A program made the position numbers and the translations under genes. Positions 27,232-35,289 of a DNA stretch of 64,000 bases are shown in pieces. The DNA is from Bdellovibrionales bacterium (GTDB taxonomy: Bacteria; Bdellovibrionota; Bdellovibrionia; Bdellovibrionales; JAMPXM01), in contig JADJOF010000001.1 in the NCBI GenBank assembly GCA_016713885.1, positions 1 through 64,000 of the forward strand. Direction: 5' to 3'. The notes under the pieces are model-generated. The model was given only the letters and a program-made list of their open reading frames with translations, did not search any database and was not told the origin of the DNA. Numbering within the stretch: the stretch's first letter is position 1; every line of letters begins with the position of its first letter.

Positions 27232-27288
27232 ACGAAATGCGAACTGTGGATAGTCTGAAGGTTTCTTTTTTTTCGGTCTTCGATCCAT
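27064..27288 (-). CDS. Small ribbon-helix-helix-like regulator
   Basis: 74 residues from ATG 27288 (a TTG at 27300 lies inside the inverted repeat and is less likely). A basic N-terminus (DRRPKKKKPSDY) precedes PQFAFRLNNESEKKVLTDHI and YSKSEVIIKALSIGLSKL, the strand-helix-helix order of RHH DNA-binding proteins. It is divergent from the XRE-ImmA gene, with the operator-like repeats between them, so it may be the repressor of both. The overlap with the HTH gene on the other strand lowers confidence. Confidence 0.5.
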   Translation of the reverse strand: MDRRPKKKKPSDYPQFAFRLNNESEKKVLTDHIESTVKVLNDKLGSDSKPYSKSEVIIKALSIGLSKLGGKVPS

Positions 27289-27358
27289 ATTGTCAGACAA
27301 GTATTGTACATTATAATTTGTCTGACAATAGCATTGACAGACTTTTGATATAAGTCTG
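27289..27358. promoter_or_regulatory. Operator-promoter region with paired inverted repeats
   Basis: ATTGTCAGACAA (27289-27300) and TTGTCTGACAAT (27318-27329) are exact reverse complements separated by 17 bases. A second repeat CAGACT (27338-27343) and AGTCTG (27353-27358) shares the core CAGAC. A TTGACA box at 27334-27339 could be a -35 element for the rightward operon. The layout suits autoregulation by the XRE or RHH protein encoded on either side. Confidence 0.6.
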
Positions 27359-27383
27359 GAATAGGAAAAAGAGGGAACTATCT

Positions 27384-28583
27384 TTGGCCGATAAAGTATT
27401 TATGCCGATAAATCCCGCCGTCGTTAAATGGGCAAGGGAAGTTATTGGATACGACATTCAGGACGCAGCGAAGAAGATCGGCGTAAAACCAGCCAAGCTG
27501 GAAGAGTGGGAACGGGGCGACTCGTCTCCTACCTACAACCAGTTAAAAAAGGTTTCCTCTACATATAAAAGAATCACTGCCGTCTTCTTTTTAGAGAACA
27601 TTCCTAAAGACCCTAAAATTCCTAAGGACTTTAGGGTTGTTAGAGATGGAAAAGAAAAGGCCTTGTCTCCTGCGACATTGATAGAAGTTAGAGATGCGGA
27701 GAGAAAGCGTAATGACGCGATTGAACTAGCCACTCTGCTCGGCGAGAAAACTCCCGCCTTTGGTTTTAAGGCAACGCTGTCTGAAAAAGCCGAAGAAGTT
27801 GCACAGAAAGTACGAAAGGCCTTTTCGGTAGATACTCAGACAATCAACATACTCGCGACCGAGTACTCCTCTTTTAACTTCTGGAAGTCTTCTATCGAAG
27901 CATCTGGAGCTTTGGTCTTTCAGGCAAGTCTTGACGGTGGAAATGATATTCGTGGCCTCGCAATCTACTACGACACATTTCCGTTTATTCTTTTGAATAC
28001 AAAGGATCTGCCGAAACCGAGAACCTTTTCTCTGCTTCATGAATTTGGCCACTTGTTGCTTCAAAAGAGTAAAATCGGAAATATGAATCCGTCATACAAG
28101 ATCAAGGATGAATACAACCAGATTGAAATTTGGTGTAACGCCTTCGCGGCTGAGTGCTTAATGCCGATGTCTGCGTTTTCGAAGCTTCCTGAGGTTGTGG
28201 CTATCAAATCTCAGAACGATCTTTCTAGGGCTATCCTTGTTAGGCTTTCTAACAAGTTCCAAGTGAGCTGGGAGGCTATCATTCGTCGCCTGGTGGATCT
28301 AGGTAGGCTTTCCAATGACTACTATAACTCTCACCGAGAAGAGATGGCCAAGTTGTACGGTGATAAGAAAAAAGAAATCTCTGGAGGTCCTTCGCATCAA
28401 GTACGAGTTTATTCATATAATGGCGAGCCATTCACTCGCTTGGCCGTTTCAAACTATACGGCAGGAAACATCACAGGAGCAGAACTTTCCAGATATCTTG
28501 GGTTGAAACTCAACCATATTGAGCAAATGAGCCCAGAAATTAGTGGTGGTCGAAAAGGCAGTTTGAGTGAAAGATCCCGCTAA
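27384..28583 (+). CDS. XRE-family HTH plus ImmA/IrrE metallopeptidase protein
   Basis: About 399 residues. The N-terminal HTH (WAREVIGYDIQDAAKKIGVKPAKLEEWERG) is of the XRE type. The C-terminal half is COG2856/ImmA-IrrE, with the zinc motif HEFGHLLLQ near 216-224 and a downstream IEIWCNAFAAECLMP giving the third ligand region. Such proteins cleave a repressor or act as antitoxin-like regulators in toxin-antitoxin and mobile element loci. Start is TTG 27384 or ATG 27402. Its 3' end overlaps the DUF4411 gene by 17 bases, a pairing commonly seen in proposed toxin-antitoxin modules. Confidence 0.88.
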   Translation: MADKVFMPINPAVVKWAREVIGYDIQDAAKKIGVKPAKLEEWERGDSSPTYNQLKKVSSTYKRITAVFFLENIPKDPKIPKDFRVVRDGKEKALSPATLIEVRDAERKRNDAIELATLLGEKTPAFGFKATLSEKAEEVAQKVRKAFSVDTQTINILATEYSSFNFWKSSIEASGALVFQASLDGGNDIRGLAIYYDTFPFILLNTKDLPKPRTFSLLHEFGHLLLQKSKIGNMNPSYKIKDEYNQIEIWCNAFAAECLMPMSAFSKLPEVVAIKSQNDLSRAILVRLSNKFQVSWEAIIRRLVDLGRLSNDYYNSHREEMAKLYGDKKKEISGGPSHQVRVYSYNGEPFTRLAVSNYTAGNITGAELSRYLGLKLNHIEQMSPEISGGRKGSLSERSR

Positions 28584-29055
28584 CGGACAAATCTATTGCT
28601 TTGATACCAGTTCGCTCATCTGGGCGATGCGGACTGCTTATCCGCTCGACGTGCTGCCGCCTTTTTGGGAAAAGATGTCGGATGCAGCTAGCGCAGGACT
28701 GATTATTTCTCCCGAGGCCGTGAAGGACGAAATCGGGGCACGGGACGATGATCTTCTGAAGTGGACAAAGGAAAGCAAGTTTCCATTTGCACCCATGGAT
28801 GGAGCGCAGGCTACGAACATGAAGACAGTCATGAGTAAATGCGGTCCATTGATTGATCCTACACGAAAAAAGGATGAGGCAGATCCTTACGTTGTAGCTC
28901 TAGCACTAGCCAAGAGCGCAGTGATTGTAACGCAAGAAAATACTCTCGGCCCTAGCAGTCCACGAATGAAAATCCCAGATGCGTGCAAAGTTATGGGATT
29001 GCAGTCGATCAACCTATTGTCCTTTATTCGAGAGATGAAGTGGGTGTTCAGATGA
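28567..29055 (+). CDS. DUF4411 PIN-like protein, probable toxin
   Basis: About 162 residues. IYCFDTSSLIWAMR at the N-terminus matches the PIN-like start, with the first acidic residue in FDTS; SPEAVKDEIGARDDDLLKW supplies further acids, and KKDEADPYVVALALAKSAVIVTQE carries the DADPYVVA-type block of DUF4411. PIN-like proteins are usually RNases. The start is GTG 28567 inside the end of the XRE-ImmA gene. The pair is best read as a toxin-antitoxin module at the head of this defence operon. Confidence 0.82.
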   Translation: MKDPANGQIYCFDTSSLIWAMRTAYPLDVLPPFWEKMSDAASAGLIISPEAVKDEIGARDDDLLKWTKESKFPFAPMDGAQATNMKTVMSKCGPLIDPTRKKDEADPYVVALALAKSAVIVTQENTLGPSSPRMKIPDACKVMGLQSINLLSFIREMKWVFR

Positions 29056-29068
29056 TGGAGTTTTCTTG

Positions 29069-29855
29069 ATGGATCATAAGGATACTCGCAACAAGTACCA
29101 TCCGCAAACTCATGTCTCTGACATATTGTGGCACTTCATCGGTCCAAAGAAATTCGAAAATTTCAATTACGAGAAGGCTTTCAGCCGTCTCGAATCTTTC
29201 ATTTCAGAAAAAAGTGACTCGATCGTTTTGGCACCGTACCTTCAAGACGGTGAATTCCACCGGAGGAAATTGTTTCTTCAAAAACGAGAATTGGTAGCGA
29301 TCTCGCTCGGACGTGACCGACGAATATATGGTCAATGAGCCCAAATCTCTCTGTTTTTGCGATATCCCTGTGGGGAGCTTACCAGTCCACATGGAAAAGT
29401 ATGGCGACATCGGGATTGGCATTAAAAGGAACAAAATTGATGAAAGTCCATTTTTTGATAAGCTCAAGCCAGTTCTCTATTACCCACATATTGACGAAGA
29501 AATTTTGAATCGAGAGGGTGCCGCAAAACGTCTTTGGTCATTGAATGATCGAGAAGTCGTTTTGCAAGACTTTGTAAAAATCCCTACGAGGCTTAGCCCA
29601 GCAGCTTCGGCAAACCCAAATGATAATTCTGAACTGTTCGAGTCAATTTATGAAGAGCGAGAGTGGAGATCAACAGAGTCCATCAAGATTTCTCTCGATG
29701 ATTTAGCCTACATTTTGGTTCCCGATCGTTCGTTTCTCTGTGAACAATTCCCAAAACTTCGAACCCTTCTGCGAAAAGGTGTTGGGCTGATCACAGCGAA
29801 AGATATGTATAAACTTAGAGTCCAGGAGATTTCGCAGAATGGGGGTATGGCATGA
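29069..29855 (+). pseudogene. AbiGi-like abortive infection protein, frameshifted
   Basis: The first part, from ATG 29069, contains THVSDILWHFIGPKKFENF and stops at about 29338. The second part, in another frame, starts within DEYMVNEPKSLCFCDIPVGS and runs to 29855 with YGDIGIGIKRNKI and EREWRS. The motif order SDILWHF, then CFCDIP, then a YG-IGI block and EREWR is characteristic of AbiGi (PF10899-like), the antitoxin-side protein of AbiG-type systems. The break is near 29300-29312; a one-base loss there would join LGR to TDEYMV. Its end overlaps the next gene (ATGA at 29852), so one operon is likely. Confidence 0.75.
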
Positions 29856-30049
29856 GGCGATCAACTATCCTAAATGCGCTTCACAAATTCCTTACTGAAC
29901 AAAATATCAACTCCTGCTTCGAAGTTTTAATAGATCCCCAAGATTTTGAGGCTCGTCAAATCGAAAAGCGACGATCTGTTATCGTAGTAGGCCTGCCTTT
30001 GGATCAAGGAAATGCTCTGGAACAATACTTGGAAAACCAGGGCTTAGAC

Positions 30050-31312
30050 CACTGCTGACCGGTTTATTTCTTAAGAAATCATAACGCGAGATCCTCGCCG
30101 GCAGCGGCGCTCCAGCGGCAGCCGTCCGGAGGCCCGCATCCCTGAAGGACTTTTCGCGCGAACGCGGTTCGCATCTCGCGCAGAAGTTCCCACAAAGTTC
30201 CTTTAAACTTCGAAATGATCTTTTTCAGCTGCAAAAGAAGTTGAACAAGAACTGCGATCGCAAGTTGAGTATGGATCGCGTTCGGAGTTTTTAGCGGCAG
30301 CCGACGAATATCGAGATGTCCTTTCATCCAACGGAACAAAAGTTCGACTGCCCACCGACGTTTGTAAATGTTCGCGATCATTTTAGCGCTGGCTTTCTGA
30401 TCCGACGTCACAAAATGGAAGACTTTCTGAGTCAGCTTGTCGCGGTAAATAATGTGACGAAGTTTTATCGCCGAGAACTTTGCCGCGGGTGCGGTCGAAA
30501 TATATTCTTCGTCGTACAGAACCCCGGATTTTTCTTTTGCCCGCGCAAAACCTTTCGTTCAAGATCTCGATTCGTCTTTGATGTCTTCAGCCGCGTCGTG
30601 AAGTCAGATCCATTGGCGACGATTTTCTGCCAAAAGCCAAAGTCGTTGTATGCACGATCAAAAACGTACATTTTCATAGGTAAAATGCGAAGTTGGAAGC
30701 TGACCGGGGAGTCGCCAGATCGGCACGGCGTAATCTTGAAATCATCAATCCATTCGCCGTCGACATTCCAAACGACGTGAATTTTTGCCGCTGCTTTGTG
30801 ACCGATGGTATACTTCTGTTTCCATCCCGGTTCGCCAAAAAGACTTCCGTGGACTCGAACTTCGGAAGAGTCGATGGCCAGAATTTCACGAATTGCTTTT
30901 TGAGTTTTCGACTTTCTGTTCGACCGCGAATCTCGAGGAGAATAAGATCGCAGAGTTCTTGAAAAAAACCGAAGTGCCGATCTCTCAGCGCGTCGCCGAA
31001 AGTTGAGTCAGGAATTTTCAGTGCGGCTTCGACTTCTCGAAACGATCCAAGTCGCATCACGAAACACGACAAAAGAGCTTGCGTCATTTCCCAGGTCGAA
31101 AAAGTTCTTACACCGCGATCGATTTTCCATTTTTGAACGAGTGGATCGAATTTTTTCGATCAATCAGTTGAAAGAGCGACCGCTCTTTGCAATCCTGCTT
31201 CACAGTTGCCGCCTTTCCTTGGCGTTGATCTTTCTTCGCAAAAAAATCAAACCAACCTTGCGGAAGGCTGGCAACTATTTGTTTTGTTTAATGAATCAGC
31301 CGGTCAGCAGTG
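30050..31312 (-). mobile_element. IS4-family insertion sequence, 1263 bp
   Basis: Terminal inverted repeats CACTGCTGACCGG at 30050-30062 and its complement ending at 31312 are exact over 13 bases. A 9-bp target duplication GGCTTAGAC flanks it at 30041-30049 and 31313-31321. It carries one transposase gene on the minus strand. The exact target duplication and restored host frame indicate a recent insertion. Confidence 0.93.
30079..31203 (-). pseudogene. IS4-family transposase, several frameshifts
   Basis: Pieces in different frames give in order: MTQALLSCFVMRLGSFREVE, LAIDSSEVRVHGSLFGEPG (first catalytic Asp), MYVFDRAYNDFGFWQK (second Asp) and IYKRRWAVELLFRWMKGHL, the Y-x2-R-x3-E-x6-K signature of the IS4 family. 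At least three or four single-base shifts separate them. One is at T6, 31151-31156, where seven are needed; others lie near 30980 and between 30570 and 30420. Start is probably GTG 31203. For an insertion this recent, with perfect ends, multiple indels are more easily explained by consensus errors than by decay. Confidence 0.85.
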
Positions 31313-32127
31313 GGCTTAGACATGAATCAAACCTTCATCGAGCCTTACGCCGATCTTGCGGCACTTCAGCAAAGCAACCGGATTGACGTGAACGAGAGTC
31401 GGTTGGAGACAAACTGGCGCGGAAGAGTTTTAAGATTTGGAGCGGGAGCGGACGCCGACTTCGACTTTAACAGTCCTGCGGACGTTTTTGAAAGGATGTT
31501 TCTGAAGTCATACTTCAGACTCATAATTTCTAAAGTAAACGGAGATTACTTCGGGAAACACGATATTTCGCCAATTTTCTTTAGCCCTGGAAGTAGTACG
31601 GCTGGGTTTGAGGATTTCAAATACGCAGTAGATGGGGTCGTAAAGTTTGTTACCCGTGGCGCGGGAACTCCTTGGTGTCCTGCGGACCCAGACTTTGACT
31701 ACTTAAAGGCGTTTGTATCTCGCGATCGAGGAGTGCCATATCAAAATATTCGTCTAGCCAACAAAGATGAAATATCCATTCGAGACTTGTTTGAAATGGT
31801 TAAAGACAGGGGCGTGGATGCCATTGTCAACCAATTCTATCAAGAGATTCAGCCTTCATTTGGAGTGAATCCATGAACTCCTGCCTGAGACATTTTGAAA
31901 CGAGCTTTCAATGTCCATTTTGAAAAATGCAATTCAGGCAATTGAATGTGGAATTGAGGATTATCACGTCGGCTCAGATGCGAGGCTCAAATCGTCGGTA
32001 AGGAACGTGTATGCGGGCGTTCTGCTCCTGCTAAAGGAGAAACTTTCAAAGCTTTCCAATCCTAAAACTGAAGACGCTCTCCTTAAACAATATGGACTGC
32101 GGGCGCTTTGCTGTAGACGAACAGCTT

Positions 32128-32949
32128 TCATAGCTTGAGTTTCGTTCGACTGGCCCCTTGGTTGATTTTGTTTTCGTACTCTTCGGGTGGACAATAATCA
32201 AGTGCGGAATGAAGTCGCTTTCGGTTGTAAACGTCTTCAATAAATCGAGGCAAATTGTCGATGACGTCGAGGTACGTGCGGTACTTCCGCAAATAGACCT
32301 CGTCGCGCTTCAGCGTTTTCATGAACGATTCGACGAATGCATTGTCGTACGGATTCGCCTTGGCCGAACACGATATCTTAAAACCATGACTCAACAAAAT
32401 TCCGGTGTACTCGTCGCTCGGATACTGGACGCCGCGGTCCGAATGATGAATGGCGCCGGGCGCAGGTCGTCTTCGCTCAATTGCCATCTCGAGTGCCAAG
32501 ACCGCAAGTTTCGCATCGATTCGTTTCGAAATACCCCAGCCAATTACTTTTCTTGAGTACAAATCCAAAATGACGGCGAGATACACGAACCCGTTTTCGA
32601 TTCTGATATAGGTAAAGTCCGACGCCCAGACCTGGTTGATGCCGTCGATCTCCTTGTCTTTGATCAGATTCGGGTACACGCGGTGACCATGCTTCGAATC
32701 TGTCGTGTGGACAAATCGCTTCTTTGGCTTGATGTGAAGTTGGAACTTCGACATCACTCGACGAAGCCTGCGTTCGCCGATCTCAACACCACTGCGCTTT
32801 AAGTGATGCAACAGCATTCGGTAGCCAGACGTCTCATGCTCAACTCGAATCTGCTCGATCTTGCCCCTGATGTCAGCGTCCCATTCTTCTTGTTCCGCCC
32901 GCGAAATTTTCGGATCTGCATAGTATGTGGACTCGCTTAGCTCCATCAC
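32128..32949 (-). CDS. IS3-family transposase OrfB (rve integrase core)
   Basis: About 273 residues with the DDE catalytic core: VWASDFTYIRIENGFVYLAV (first Asp), HSDRGVQYPSDEY (second Asp) and DNAFVESFMKTLK (Glu). The N-terminal HTH_21-like part reads SGYRMLLHHLKRSG. Start in this frame at 32949 (GTG) or 32946 (ATG). Codons upstream of this start in the same frame, back to the A7 run at 33042-33048, also read as normal OrfB sequence (PDIESLSIRERVDWVDTNFK), so the active protein is probably the OrfAB fusion made by -1 frameshifting. It is intact. Confidence 0.93.
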   Translation of the reverse strand: MMELSESTYYADPKISRAEQEEWDADIRGKIEQIRVEHETSGYRMLLHHLKRSGVEIGERRLRRVMSKFQLHIKPKKRFVHTTDSKHGHRVYPNLIKDKEIDGINQVWASDFTYIRIENGFVYLAVILDLYSRKVIGWGISKRIDAKLAVLALEMAIERRRPAPGAIHHSDRGVQYPSDEYTGILLSHGFKISCSAKANPYDNAFVESFMKTLKRDEVYLRKYRTYLDVIDNLPRFIEDVYNRKRLHSALDYCPPEEYENKINQGASRTKLKL

Positions 32950-33338
32950 TTTACAGGCTTTCCTTTTCGATCCAAGTTTCTTGAAGTTCGTATCAACCCA
33001 GTCAACTCGCTCTCGGATTGAGAGACTCTCGATGTCTGGAGTTTTTTTAGGAGGTCGTTGATGAGAACCTGTTCGGCGAGCTTCTTCTTGTATTCTTCGA
33101 GCTCGGCCTCAAGCGATTGAATCTTGCGGGCTTCAGACTTTGAATGGCCCATCGACTCGAGCTCTTCGACACGAGCCCCTTTATCGCGCTCAGAAAGCTG
33201 CACGCGCCACTTGTAGATGACCGCACGTTCAACGCCGAGCCCATCTGCAACCTCCTGCGCCGTCTTGCGGCCTGATACAAACTCCTCGACCGCCGATCGC
33301 TTCACTGACTCTTCAAAATGTGTTCTTGGTTTTCTCAT
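32946..33338 (-). CDS. IS3-family transposase OrfA
   Basis: About 130 residues. An HTH_8-type DNA-binding domain (RSAVEEFVSGRKTAQEVADG, then ERAVIYKWRVQL) is followed by a leucine-zipper coiled coil (IQSLEAELEEYKKKLAEQVL). The natural IS3 sequence after LLKK continues in the OrfB frame; the last 28 or so OrfA residues after the A7 run are the unshifted product. It ends with a four-base overlap with OrfB. Confidence 0.92.
   Translation of the reverse strand: MRKPRTHFEESVKRSAVEEFVSGRKTAQEVADGLGVERAVIYKWRVQLSERDKGARVEELESMGHSKSEARKIQSLEAELEEYKKKLAEQVLINDLLKKLQTSRVSQSESELTGLIRTSRNLDRKGKPVK
33042..33048 (-). promoter_or_regulatory. A-AAA-AAA slippery site for OrfAB -1 frameshifting
   Basis: On the coding strand the zero-frame codons are CTA AAA AAA CTC, giving the canonical slippery heptamer. 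A -1 shift continues into the OrfB frame with a sensible protein join. IS3 elements generally make their transposase this way. Confidence 0.7.
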
Positions 33339-34172
33339 CTGGTCTGGCTCCCTTCCTAGTTATCGGAAACCAGTCGAACTGTCTCAAATTGATAGGCTCT
33401 TCGTCCCTAGATCAGCGCCCGCGGTCCAATATGTTGTGCCGATTAAGCAAAAAAACGGCGTAATTTGGAAAGGCGTCGGCAAAAAAACAGTGGATGTCTA
33501 TGCCCTTGAACAGAGATTCAACAGCCTTGGAATAAAATTTGATTGGAAGAAGTTTAATGAAATCGGAGTAATCCGAAATGAAGTTGAGCACTATTTCACC
33601 AAGGCAAATCCACTTACGATTCAAGAAGCTCTATCGAAATTGTTTGGTCTCATGCAAAATTTTATGTCGATGGAACTTAAGATTGATCCGAAAACTAAGT
33701 TCGAAGATCGGCTTTGGAACATTTTGATAAATATAGATCAAGTCTACGAAGCAGAGTGGATGGCGTGCAGTCGTACACATAAGCATTTTGAAAGCGAATC
33801 GAAAAATCTTGGAAATCATATTGCCGAAATAACCTGTCCTGACTGCGGCTCAAGTCTTCTTCGATTCAAACCTGGGGGTAGCTCCGAATGTCGTGCTTGT
33901 GGAGAGACCTTTGAAAAAGAACGAACCATCGTAGCTTTAGTTGATACCGTTTACGGGGCCGATGACTATGTTGCTGCCAAAGAAGGCGCTGAGCCTGTAA
34001 TTGTCGCCTGCCCAGAGTGTGATGAAGAGGCATACATCATTGAGGAAAGTCGTTGCGCCGTTTGCGGCGAATCCCAAGAAAGTACATGTCAAAGATGCAA
34101 CTGCTCCATCCCTGCGGGCGAAATCGGTGGGTCATATTGTAGTTATTGTCAGCATCAAATCGACAAGGACGA

Positions 34173-34423
34173 CTAGCAGTAGTCATCGATAGAATCCTTT
34201 CCTACCCATGTTCTTCCAAGAAGTTCGCAATGTCGTTTTTCCGCCCCTTCACTAGAAAAAAAGGTTCCATGAGCCTCATGTACAAATTTTCCTGCCTCAA
34301 AAGTTATCTGTGCTAAACCCCAACCTTTGACACCATCAATAATCCTGGTGACCACGCTTATAAAAATTCCGTCCTCACTCAAGACGGCAATTTCGACTAG
34401 ATTCTCTCCAAATTTGTTATGAG
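34173..34423 (-). pseudogene. 3' remnant of an unknown gene cut by IS66
   Basis: The frame is open from the IS66 border (34423) through NKFGENLVEIAVLSEDGIF and WGLAQITFEAGKFVHEAHGT to the stop at 34173; a TTG at 34382 could serve as start of a 69-residue product. No family is recognised. A same-strand frame also enters the other side of the IS66 (36897-37135), so both could be halves of one gene. Absence of a target duplication means this cannot be confirmed from the sequence. Confidence 0.45.
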
Positions 34424-34483
34424 GTAACCCCTGCGTAATCCACGCGTTCCGCTGAGTCGCAATTGCGATTAAAGACGCGGTTT

Positions 34484-34900
34484 ATGAATGAAACCGAAAA
34501 GTTGTTCGATGAGATTCTCCAAATTCGTTCTCAGTACAAGGCCGAGGTCGATGGCACACACAAACAGTGGCCAAAAGCAATCCGCGAGCGCGCGATGCGC
34601 CTGCAGGGGCTTGGCGTTTCGCGAAAGAACCTAAGCCAACGAACCGGGATTTCGTACCACACGCTTGCCTATTGGTCCATGGCTCGGAAACAGTCTGCGG
34701 GCTTTCATCAACTTGCAGTGGGACCCTCATTGCTGCCGACCGCAGATGCAGCAACAGCAACTGTTACGAAACATCAAACCGCTGACCGGCGTAAGGTTTT
34801 CGCAACTGTTACTGTTACGACACCTGATGGGAGTCGCTTCCGCTTTGCGTCTGCTCGCGATGCGCTGCTGGTCCTTAAAGGGCTAAAGCGAGGCGTCTGA
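34484..34900 (+). CDS. tnpA: IS66 accessory protein TnpA
   Basis: About 138 residues. The HTH region WPKAIRERAMRLQGLGVSRKN, LSQRTGISYHTLAYW resembles TnpA of IS66 elements. The C-terminal half has FATVTVTTPDGSRFRFAS. ATG 34484 is preferred over the in-frame codon at 34463. It overlaps tnpB by one base. Confidence 0.85.
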   Translation: MNETEKLFDEILQIRSQYKAEVDGTHKQWPKAIRERAMRLQGLGVSRKNLSQRTGISYHTLAYWSMARKQSAGFHQLAVGPSLLPTADAATATVTKHQTADRRKVFATVTVTTPDGSRFRFASARDALLVLKGLKRGV

Positions 34901-35286
34901 TGTTTTTAGAGCGGAAAGGGCTGCGGATATTTGTGTATCGCGAGCCGATCGATATGCGTTGCGGTTTTGAGCGTCTCCACAGCCTGTGTGTTCACCAGAT
35001 GCAGGCCATTATGGATCAGGGCCATGTGTATTTGTTCTTTGGCAAGAACCGGAAGCGAATCAAATCGCTCTGCTATGATGGAACTGGACTTGTGTTGATG
35101 GCGAAGCGAATCGAGCGTGGATCTTTCATGTCTCATAGCGAATTTATGGGGCGAAATGAGATCACGCAGGAAGAGTTCAAACTGATTTTCCATGGCAGCA
35201 TTGTCCGAAAGCCCATTCTTGATCGGTCGCTTTCGACGCAGCGGGAGTCGTTTGCATTGCCTATAGGCTCCGGTCCATCCTTGTGA
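34900..35286 (+). CDS. tnpB: IS66 Orf2-like protein TnpB
   Basis: About 128 residues. The block IFVYREPIDMRCGFERLHSL and GHVYLFFGKNRKRIKSLCYDG, GLVLMAKRIERGSF is the IS66 Orf2 signature (PF05717). Function in transposition is required but unexplained in the family. It is intact, immediately followed by tnpC. Confidence 0.93.
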   Translation: MFLERKGLRIFVYREPIDMRCGFERLHSLCVHQMQAIMDQGHVYLFFGKNRKRIKSLCYDGTGLVLMAKRIERGSFMSHSEFMGRNEITQEEFKLIFHGSIVRKPILDRSLSTQRESFALPIGSGPSL

Positions 35287-35289
35287 AAG

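Larger units (their letters stand above)
29852..31876 (+). pseudogene. Unknown 250-aa defence-operon gene, interrupted by IS4 insertion
   Basis: The 5' part (29852-30049) encodes 66 residues ending in QGLD; the next codons HC and stop are supplied by the IS end. The 3' part resumes after the second target copy at 31322 (MNQTFIEPYADLAALQQSN) and runs to 31876. Removing the element plus one 9-bp copy leaves 753 bases, a single open frame of 250 residues. Notable stretches are FEVLIDPQDFEARQ, RGRVLRFGAGADADFDFN and WCPADPDFDYLKAF. No family is recognised. It lies between AbiGi and the zinc-ribbon gene on the same strand, so it is probably a component of the same system. Confidence 0.75.
32093..33428 (-). 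mobile_element. IS3-family insertion sequence, 1336 bp
   Basis: Imperfect terminal inverted repeats begin TGGAC-TGCGGGCGCT at 32093 and TGGAC-CGCGGGCGCT (complement, ending at 33428), with further matches through GACGAA-AGC about 28 bases in. A 3-bp target duplication ATA lies at 32090-32092 and 33429-33431. It encodes orfA and orfB on the minus strand. Excision restores the host gene exactly. Confidence 0.93.
31911..34176 (+). pseudogene. Unknown 308-aa protein with zinc ribbons, interrupted by IS3 insertion
   Basis: The 5' part (31911-32092) encodes NAIQAIECGIEDYHVG and a helical YAGVLLLLKEKLSKL region. The frame resumes at 33432 (VVPIKQKNGVIW) and runs to 34176. Without the IS and one ATA copy the gene is 927 bases, 308 codons plus stop, fully open. 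The C-terminus has three Cys pairs of zinc-ribbon type: CPDCGSS...CRACG, CPECDE...CAVCG, and CQRCNC...CSYC. The N-terminal part is all-helical with RNEVEHYF, reminiscent of HEPN-like domains (R-x4-6-H), which are often RNases in defence systems. That comparison is my inference from the motif alone. Confidence 0.75.

Noticed and set aside
30050..31312. Programmed frameshifting as explanation of the IS4 transposase breaks
   Set aside because: IS4-family transposases are made from one frame, and three or more shifts at ordinary runs fit error or decay better.
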